Source: Bacteroidota bacterium
GTDB lineage: Bacteria; Bacteroidota; Ignavibacteria; UBA10030; UBA6906
Length of the DNA: 5,072 bases
Direction of reading: 5' to 3'
Assembly (NCBI GenBank): GCA_017860555.1
Contig: JAGDMJ010000281.1
Span: 1 to 5,072, forward strand
The translations under genes and the position numbers were made by a program. The notes under the pieces are model-generated. The model was given only the letters and a program-made list of their open reading frames with translations. It ran no database searches and was not told the origin of the DNA. How positions within the stretch are numbered: the stretch's first letter is position 1; every line of letters starts with the position of its first letter. This document shows positions 1 through 3,527 of this stretch, piece by piece.

Positions 1-22
1 GCCGAACCGGAGAAATGTCCAC

Positions 23-1147
23 ATGAGAATCGGTATCGTCTGTTATCCTACCTACGGCGGGAGCGGCGTGGTCGCCACCGAACTTGGCAAATCGCTTGCT
101 GCGAAGGGGCATCAGATCCACTTCATCAGCTATGCGCTTCCGATGCGGCTGGATGGATTCCAGGGAAACGTTTTTTTCCACGAAGTGGAAATGACCAGCT
201 ATCCCCTGTTCGAGTTTCCGTTGTATACTCCCGCTCTGGCGAGCAAGATCGTCGAGGTCGCACGCTTCGAGAAATTGGATCTTGTCCACGCACATTATGC
301 TATCCCGCATGCGATCAGCGCGTATCTCGCACGGGAAATACTGAAGAAAGAACTGAAGATCATCACCACGCTTCATGGCACCGACATCACGCTTGTGGGG
401 CTGGAACCGAGCTTTCTCCCGGCGATGAAATTCAGCATTGAACAGAGCGATGGCGTGACGGCGGTCTCCCGTTTCCTGCGGGAGAAGACCACGACGAACT
501 ACGGCATCGACAAGGAGATCATGGTGATCCCGAATTTCGTCGAAACCGGAAAGTACCGAAGAATCCCTTGTGACGAGGTGCGTGAACGATTTGCGCCAAA
601 GCAGGAAAAGATCCTGATCCATGTTTCGAATTTCCGCATCGTCAAACGCGTTCCTGACGTGATCCGTATCTTTCATGAAGTGCAGAAGCGGATACCGTCA
701 AGGCTCTTGCTTGTGGGGGACGGCCCGGATCGCTCCAACTGCGAGATCCTGGCTCGGGAACTGGGGCTGCAGGACCATGTCCGGTTCCTGGGAAAACAGA
801 TAGAACTTGTGCCTCTCCTTTCGGCATCGGATCTCATGCTGATGCCCAGTCAGTCGGAGAGCTTCGGGCTCTCCGCTCTCGAAGCAATGGCCTGCGAGGT
901 ACCCGTGATCTCTTCCAGCGTCGGTGGGTTGCCCGAACTGCAGGTACACGGAGAGACCGGGTATATTGCCGAAATCGGGGATATTGATCGGATGGCCCGC
1001 TATGCGATCGAGTTGCTGACGAACGACGTCAAGCATGCGTTGTTCCGGAAAGCCTGCCGCAAACGCGCGGTCGACAATTTCGATGAGCAACGCATCGTCA
1101 ACCAATACGAAGCATACTACGTTCAATGCCTGGAAGCCGCCTCCTAG
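23..1147 (+). CDS. bshA: BshA, N-acetyl-alpha-D-glucosaminyl L-malate synthase (GT4 family)
   Basis: This is a 374-residue retaining GT-B glycosyltransferase of the GT4 family. By family knowledge BshA joins the GlcNAc of UDP-GlcNAc to L-malate, the first step of bacillithiol synthesis, in the cytoplasm. Seen in the sequence: the N-terminal glycine-rich loop YGGSGVVATELG (residues 11-22), followed by a segment ending ALPMRL that is typical of BshA. HAHYAIPHA (residues 89-97) and LHGTDITLVG are also BshA-like. SNFRIVKRV carries the donor-phosphate pair R205/K208, and the EX7E motif is E279...E287 in SESFGLSALE. The length fits the family (about 375-380). The ATG at 23 starts directly on the MRIGIVCYP beta strand, and a GGAG at 9-12 precedes it by 10 nt. 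A small cupin gene follows 2 nt after the stop and is probably co-transcribed. No bshB or bshC lies in the window. A generic GT4 enzyme is the alternative, but the motif set makes BshA strongly favoured. Confidence 0.93.
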   Translation: MRIGIVCYPTYGGSGVVATELGKSLAAKGHQIHFISYALPMRLDGFQGNVFFHEVEMTSYPLFEFPLYTPALASKIVEVARFEKLDLVHAHYAIPHAISAYLAREILKKELKIITTLHGTDITLVGLEPSFLPAMKFSIEQSDGVTAVSRFLREKTTTNYGIDKEIMVIPNFVETGKYRRIPCDEVRERFAPKQEKILIHVSNFRIVKRVPDVIRIFHEVQKRIPSRLLLVGDGPDRSNCEILARELGLQDHVRFLGKQIELVPLLSASDLMLMPSQSESFGLSALEAMACEVPVISSSVGGLPELQVHGETGYIAEIGDIDRMARYAIELLTNDVKHALFRKACRKRAVDNFDEQRIVNQYEAYYVQCLEAAS

Positions 1148-1149
1148 AA

Positions 1150-1449
1150 ATGGATATACTCCGGCTCATGGAGCCGGGGAAAGCTACCGCACAGAACCTC
1201 GGCGAGATTCTCAGACGGGAAGGGATCGAGAGCGAATTGTGCGTGGACCCGCCTGGTACTCGCTACGGGCGGCATAAACACAACTTTGACGACGTTGTTG
1301 TGATTGTCTCGGGAAGCATGAAGGTCAGCACGGAGAGGCAGGCGTGGGTCATGAAGCCAGGAGACCGTCTCAACATCCCGGCTTTCACCCTGCACTGGGC
1401 TGAAGTGATCGGAAAAGAAGAAGTTCGGTATCTCTCCGCCGCAAAGTAG
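1150..1449 (+). CDS. Small single-domain cupin protein
   Basis: This is a 99-residue single cupin beta-barrel. Motif 1 is G36-x5-H42-K-H44-x3-D48-x6-G55, so the usual Glu ligand is an Asp. Motif 2 is G71-D72-x4-P77-x4-H82, so three His and one Asp could bind a metal. The usual Gly of motif 2 (PxGxxH) is Phe79 and the final Asn is Val86, so it is a divergent member. The ATG at 1150 lies 2 nt after the bshA stop. An in-frame ATG at 1126 would add eight residues (MPGSRLLE) and overlap bshA by 22 nt; neither start has a good Shine-Dalgarno site, though a weak GGAAG lies at 1132-1136. The tight spacing suggests translation coupled to bshA. Family knowledge gives no substrate for such stand-alone cupins: they may be sugar or small-molecule binders, isomerases or dioxygenases. 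A role in thiol metabolism would be guesswork. The gene converges on the anti-sigma gene with only 3 nt between stops. Confidence 0.82.
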   Translation: MDILRLMEPGKATAQNLGEILRREGIESELCVDPPGTRYGRHKHNFDDVVVIVSGSMKVSTERQAWVMKPGDRLNIPAFTLHWAEVIGKEEVRYLSAAK

Positions 1450-1452
1450 CCC

Positions 1453-2010
1453 TTAACGTGCCCGGTGCACAAAACGGCGGTGCAGCAGCCGGTCCAGCAG
1501 ACCCAGTCCCACGAGCACCGCGATGCCGAAGACCAGGGTATTCTTCCCCGCTGTGGACGGAAGATACCGTTCCAGCCACACCGTGCCGCCATGCATCGCC
1601 TGCACCAGCCAGTCGCTCACCGCGCCCGCGTAGGTGCTGACAAGGCCTTGGCCTTCGGTAACCTGGCCGCTGTCGATCACGCCGGTCACAACGAAGACCA
1701 CCGCCATGATGCCGGTAACGATGAGGGCCGCGAACAGGTAGGCCAGGTTCTCCACGATCCGGAATGCCAGCGAAAGGTGGCCGGGCGGCATGACACCCTG
1801 CATCACCCGGCCGGTGAGCTCCGCACCCGCCTCGGCAAGCGGAAGTCGGCGCAAACCAGCATCGAGCCGTTCAAGCCGTGTGTAACCTGCCGCGCATGGA
1901 GCACATTGCCTGAGGTGGCTCTGAACTCTCTCCTTCTCTCCGGCAGCCAGGCGGCCATCCAACAGCGTTTGAAGCTGTTCGTTCGTGCAATGCACCGGGC
2001 CCTCTGTCAT
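1453..2010 (-). CDS. Zinc-finger (HC2-type) membrane anti-sigma factor
   Basis: This is a 185-residue protein directly downstream of the ECF sigma gene. The N-terminus (about 1-45) has the putative zinc-finger anti-sigma pattern: Cys8, then His32-x3-Cys36-x2-Cys39. In this family (ZAS, zf-HC2) that domain clasps the sigma factor in the cytoplasm. A linker of about 40 residues leads to a first membrane helix (about 89-112, LAYLFAALIVTGIMAVVFVV), an extracytoplasmic loop (about 113-156), and a second helix (about 157-172). It ends in a basic cytoplasmic tail, RLLHRRFVHRAR. The usual form has one helix and a periplasmic C-terminal domain, so this hairpin topology is less common. The start codon overlaps the sigma stop (ATGA), and a perfect Shine-Dalgarno site lies 7 nt upstream, so near-stoichiometric synthesis with the sigma factor is expected. 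The signal it senses cannot be read from the sequence. The zinc ligands could make it redox-sensitive, but that is inference. Confidence 0.86.
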   Translation of the reverse strand: MTEGPVHCTNEQLQTLLDGRLAAGEKERVQSHLRQCAPCAAGYTRLERLDAGLRRLPLAEAGAELTGRVMQGVMPPGHLSLAFRIVENLAYLFAALIVTGIMAVVFVVTGVIDSGQVTEGQGLVSTYAGAVSDWLVQAMHGGTVWLERYLPSTAGKNTLVFGIAVLVGLGLLDRLLHRRFVHRAR

Positions 2011-2597
2011 GCCACTTTCACCTCCTTCTTCAACCGCGTGGAAATCCGTTTTCTGAGCAGCATACGACCCCGAAAAAGACTGGTCTTCACCGTGCCAAGA
2101 GGAACATCCATCACTTCGGCCATTTCCTCATAGGACAACTCTTGAACATAATAGAGTGTCACCGCGCTCTTGTATTGCGGGGGAAGCGAATTCATTTCCA
2201 CTGACAAAAACCCCAAGAGATCACTCCTCTCGAACGCCTCCTCGATCGGGATGCTGTCGTCTTCGCCCGGAAGCCCATCCAGCAGCGTTTCGTCACTGAT
2301 TTCGAGCATCTGCGGCGCGGTCGTTCTCCTCCTGAGCCGGGTCATACACAGGTTGTAGAGGATTCTGTAAAACCACGTTCCGAACCTCGCTTCTCCCCGG
2401 AAGCGGCCAAGATTCCGGAACGCCTTGAGGAATGCGTCCTGGACAAGCTCCTCGGCTTCCTGGCGGGCTCCCACGAGCCTGAGAGCAAGGGTCAACGCAC
2501 GGTCCTTGTGCCGGTCAACAAGGTGGGCATACGAGCGGGTATTGCCCGCACGCACCTCGTCTATGATCTCTGCGTCGGTCTTGGGCACTGCATTCAC
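2007..2597 (-). CDS. ECF-family RNA polymerase sigma-70 factor
   Basis: This is a 196-residue group 4 (ECF) sigma factor. Region 2 spans about 23-92. It includes the core-binding stretch around AEELVQDAFLKAFRNLGRF (48-66) and the -10 recognition/melting part FGTWFYRILYNLCMTRLRRR (72-91). An acidic linker (about 99-134) carries LPGEDDSIPIEEAFE. Region 4 (about 135-185) starts LPPQYKSAVTLYYVQELSYEEMAEVM and ends with the helix-turn-helix VPLGTVKTSLFRGRMLLRKRI, which reads the -35 box. The best start is a GTG at 2597 with AGGAG at 2610-2614. No better in-frame start precedes the conserved DAEIIDEVRAGNTRSYAHLVDRH segment. The stop overlaps the anti-sigma start by 4 nt. The gene has an ECF-type promoter whose -10 box ends at 2619, so the leader would be only about 15-17 nt. 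A matching promoter faces the other way, implying autoregulation and control of the divergent membrane protein. The general family is certain; the ECF subgroup was not determined. Confidence 0.94.
   Translation of the reverse strand: MNAVPKTDAEIIDEVRAGNTRSYAHLVDRHKDRALTLALRLVGARQEAEELVQDAFLKAFRNLGRFRGEARFGTWFYRILYNLCMTRLRRRTTAPQMLEISDETLLDGLPGEDDSIPIEEAFERSDLLGFLSVEMNSLPPQYKSAVTLYYVQELSYEEMAEVMDVPLGTVKTSLFRGRMLLRKRISTRLKKEVKVA
2018..2027 (-). promoter_or_regulatory. Perfect Shine-Dalgarno site of the anti-sigma gene
   Basis: On the minus strand this reads AAGGAGGTGA, a 10-nt perfect complement of the canonical 16S rRNA 3' end. It sits 7 nt before the anti-sigma ATG and is embedded in the last codons of the sigma gene (encoding KKEVKVA). 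It fixes the anti-sigma start at 2010. Together with the ATGA overlap it should keep anti-sigma translation at least level with that of the sigma factor. It also shows that this organism uses Shine-Dalgarno pairing, which classical Bacteroidia rarely do. Confidence 0.85.
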
Positions 2598-2617
2598 CGG
2601 TGATGGCTTCTCCTGTT

Positions 2618-2649
2618 CTTAGACAACATCCGTCACCACATTGTTTCAC
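2618..2649 (-). promoter_or_regulatory. ECF-type promoter of the sigma/anti-sigma operon
   Basis: Read on the minus strand: GTGAAACA (-35, 2642-2649), a 17-nt spacer, then GTCTAAG (-10, 2618-2624). The boxes resemble ECF consensus elements (an AAC-containing -35 and a GTC/TCTA -10, as for E. coli sigma-E) and are identical, base for base and in spacing, to the promoter facing the other way. Transcription would start near 2612-2614, right at the AGGAGA ribosome site and only about 15-17 nt before the GTG. The very short leader is odd but does not exclude use. Confidence 0.8.
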
Positions 2650-2668
2650 TGTAGCCGCGTGTGAAACA
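2642..2668. repeat. Inverted repeat formed by two back-to-back -35 boxes
   Basis: TGTTTCAC (2642-2649) and GTGAAACA (2661-2668) are perfect 8-nt inverted arms separated by 11 nt. The symmetry stops exactly at the arms: flanking and inner bases do not pair. This fits two divergent -35 elements better than a repressor operator or RNA hairpin, although a dimeric regulator site cannot be excluded from sequence. Confidence 0.75.
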
Positions 2669-2692
2669 TTTTCCGGGTTACAGTAGTCTAAG
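2661..2692 (+). promoter_or_regulatory. ECF-type promoter of the divergent small membrane protein gene
   Basis: The elements are GTGAAACA (-35, 2661-2668), a 17-nt spacer, then GTCTAAG (-10, 2686-2692). This is the same motif and spacing as the sigma operon promoter on the opposite strand. A start near 2697 would give a leader of about 45 nt with a GGAGG ribosome site at 2732-2736, 5 nt before the ATG at 2742. The duplicate motif is strong internal evidence that the sigma factor encoded at 2007-2597 drives both directions. Confidence 0.8.
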
Positions 2693-2741
2693 CTGACAGA
2701 AGGAACATCTCACACAATCCTGTATCGAAACGGAGGATCCC

Positions 2742-3092
2742 ATGCAAGGACCAGAAATTCTCATCCCGATCATTTTCTTTCTCAGCATTGCGGCCATCCT
2801 TGGCGCCCTCATCTTGACCCGTCACAAGGAGCGCATGACGATCATTGACAAGGGAATGAATCCAGCTGAACTCAAAGCCCTGTACGAGCGCCACTGGAAA
2901 GCCAGCAGTCCACTCTCATCCCTGAAGTGGGGAATACTGTTCTTCTGTGTTGGCCTTGCTCTCATCATCGGGGTTTGGCTCCGGGACCAGTTCTTCTTCA
3001 ACGACGGTATCATCCCTGGTCTCATGGCCGTCCTGGGAGGCGCGGGCCTGGTTCTCTTCTACTTCGTCGCCTCGAAAAAGCAGCAAGCCTGA
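2742..3092 (+). CDS. Small three-helix membrane protein, DUF6249-like, probable sigma target
   Basis: This is a 116-residue protein with three predicted membrane helices: about 5-25 (EILIPIIFFLSIAAILGALIL), 63-80 (WGILFFCVGLALIIGVWL) and 90-110 (IIPGLMAVLGGAGLVLFYFVA). Between helices 1 and 2 is a charged segment, RHKERMTIIDKGMNPAEL (27-44). The pattern of a helix followed by RxxERMxxIxKGMxP resembles the uncharacterised DUF6249 group that is common in Bacteroidota-like genomes; this assignment is from memory of the pattern, not from a search. No enzymatic residues are evident. The ATG at 2742 has GGAGG 5 nt upstream and follows an ECF promoter identical to that of the divergent sigma operon. 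It is therefore probably a regulon member or an accessory part of the same envelope-stress circuit, for example helping the anti-sigma factor sense the membrane. That role is inference. A GC-rich hairpin follows the gene. Confidence 0.85.
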   Translation: MQGPEILIPIIFFLSIAAILGALILTRHKERMTIIDKGMNPAELKALYERHWKASSPLSSLKWGILFFCVGLALIIGVWLRDQFFFNDGIIPGLMAVLGGAGLVLFYFVASKKQQA

Positions 3093-3125
3093 CCGCGGAC
3101 CTCGCCCCTGTCAGACCCGCTTCCA

Positions 3126-3169
3126 GCCTGCCCTGCCGTCGTCGCACCACGGACGACACCGGGGCAGGC
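3126..3169. terminator. GC-rich hairpin between convergent genes, possible terminator
   Basis: GCCTGCCC (3126-3133) pairs perfectly with GGGCAGGC (3162-3169). The stem can continue through T-G and G-C pairs and, after two mismatches, through GTCGT (3138-3142) with ACGAC (3153-3157), leaving a 10-nt loop. It lies in the 87-nt gap between the stop codons of the convergent genes ending at 3092 and 3180, where a bidirectional terminator is expected. No T-run follows on either strand, so it is not a textbook intrinsic terminator. It may instead stabilise the 3' ends or act with Rho. Confidence 0.5.
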
Positions 3170-3179
3170 CGGGCATATG

Positions 3180-3419
3180 CTACAGCTTCTTCTCTCCCGT
3201 CACGTCCACACCCTGTTTGCTTTCACGTTCCTGAAGCCTCCGCTGTCTTTCCAGCAACAGCCGGAGCGTGATCCGGACAAGATACAGGAACAGTGCAACA
3301 AGAAAAAGCGGCACATACATTGTCTGGGGCACAAGCTGGAACCAGACGAGAGCGAGCATCACCACCACAACTACGAGAAACACGTACCCATATATGTTGA
3401 ACCAGCGCGGGTTGAGCAT
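3180..3419 (-). CDS. Hypothetical small two-helix membrane protein
   Basis: This is a 79-residue protein that I do not recognise. It has two hydrophobic helices: about 9-29 (very valine-rich, YGYVFLVVVVVMLALVWFQL) and about 34-56 (MYVPLFLVALFLYLVRITLRLLL), joined by a short VPQT turn. A strongly charged, probably helical tail follows (57-69, ERQRRLQERESKQ), ending VDVTGEKKL. By the positive-inside rule the Arg-rich tail should be cytoplasmic, giving a hairpin with both ends inside. The ATG at 3419 has no visible Shine-Dalgarno site. A good TTGACG-N17-TATATT promoter starts transcription about 30 nt upstream and supports this strand as the coding one. The opposite strand has an open frame over the same bases, but it is low-complexity and His/Lys-rich, as expected for an antisense shadow. 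The gene is divergent from the HyfB-like gene and shares its control region; whether they act together is unknown. Confidence 0.7.
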   Translation of the reverse strand: MLNPRWFNIYGYVFLVVVVVMLALVWFQLVPQTMYVPLFLVALFLYLVRITLRLLLERQRRLQERESKQGVDVTGEKKL

Positions 3420-3429
3420 AGCCGAAGGA

Positions 3430-3444
3430 GTTTGTGATACAAAC
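3430..3444. repeat. Perfect 6-3-6 palindrome in the leader of the small membrane protein gene
   Basis: GTTTGT (3430-3435), spacer GAT, ACAAAC (3439-3444). It lies between the predicted start site (about 3452) and the ATG (3419) of the minus-strand gene, a position where a dimeric repressor could block transcription. The short AT-rich arms could also be chance, and no cognate regulator is encoded in the window. Confidence 0.4.
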
Positions 3445-3458
3445 GTTGCGTGAAAGTA

Positions 3459-3487
3459 AATATAGGAAAGTACATTTCGAACGTCAA
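3459..3487 (-). promoter_or_regulatory. Housekeeping-type promoter for the 79-residue membrane protein
   Basis: On the minus strand: TTGACG (-35, 3482-3487), a 17-nt spacer, and TATATT (-10, 3459-3464). Each box matches the sigma-70 consensus at five of six positions and the spacing is optimal. The start would be near 3452, giving a leader of about 33 nt that contains the palindrome at 3430-3444. Confidence 0.65.
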
Positions 3488-3493
3488 ATCCGA

Positions 3494-3522
3494 TTGAAAG
3501 TGTTCGAGATATTGAGTATTGT
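3494..3522 (+). promoter_or_regulatory. Candidate promoter for the HyfB-like gene
   Basis: TTGAAA (-35, 3494-3499), a 17-nt spacer, and TATTGT (-10, 3517-3522). The -35 is good and the -10 is moderate (four of six). The predicted start, near 3528-3529, coincides with the ATG codons at 3528/3531, which have no Shine-Dalgarno site, so the message may be leaderless. A TATGAT at 3522-3527 is closer to the -10 consensus but is wrongly spaced and too close to the start codon. Confidence 0.42.
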
Positions 3523-3527
3523 ATGAT

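Noticed and set aside
698..1126. A 142-codon minus-strand open frame inside bshA
   Set aside because: It is antisense to the conserved EX7E region of bshA and has no recognisable domain.
1461..1490. Short inverted repeat TGCAC/GTGCA as a terminator between the convergent genes
   Set aside because: The 5-bp arms are weak, lie inside the anti-sigma coding end and have no T-run.
1465..2133. A 222-codon open frame on the plus strand
   Set aside because: It lies antisense to the anti-sigma and sigma genes, whose zinc finger, membrane helices and region 4 are clear. Its own product is low-complexity, rich in His, Arg and Pro, with no ribosome site.
2642..2668. The 8-bp inverted repeat as a repressor operator or RNA hairpin
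   Set aside because: The arms coincide exactly with the two -35 boxes and the symmetry stops at their edges, so the promoter explanation suffices.
3177..3437. Plus-strand open frame opposite the 79-residue membrane protein
   Set aside because: The product has runs of His and Lys from the reverse reading of valine/leucine codons. The minus strand gives a coherent membrane protein with a good promoter.
3434..3526. A 30-codon plus-strand frame from a GTG preceded by AAGGAG, ending just before the HyfB-like start
   Set aside because: The ribosome-site-like spacing is suggestive, but the frame is short, AT-rich, overlaps both predicted promoters and the palindrome, and shows no motif. It would need conservation to be believed.
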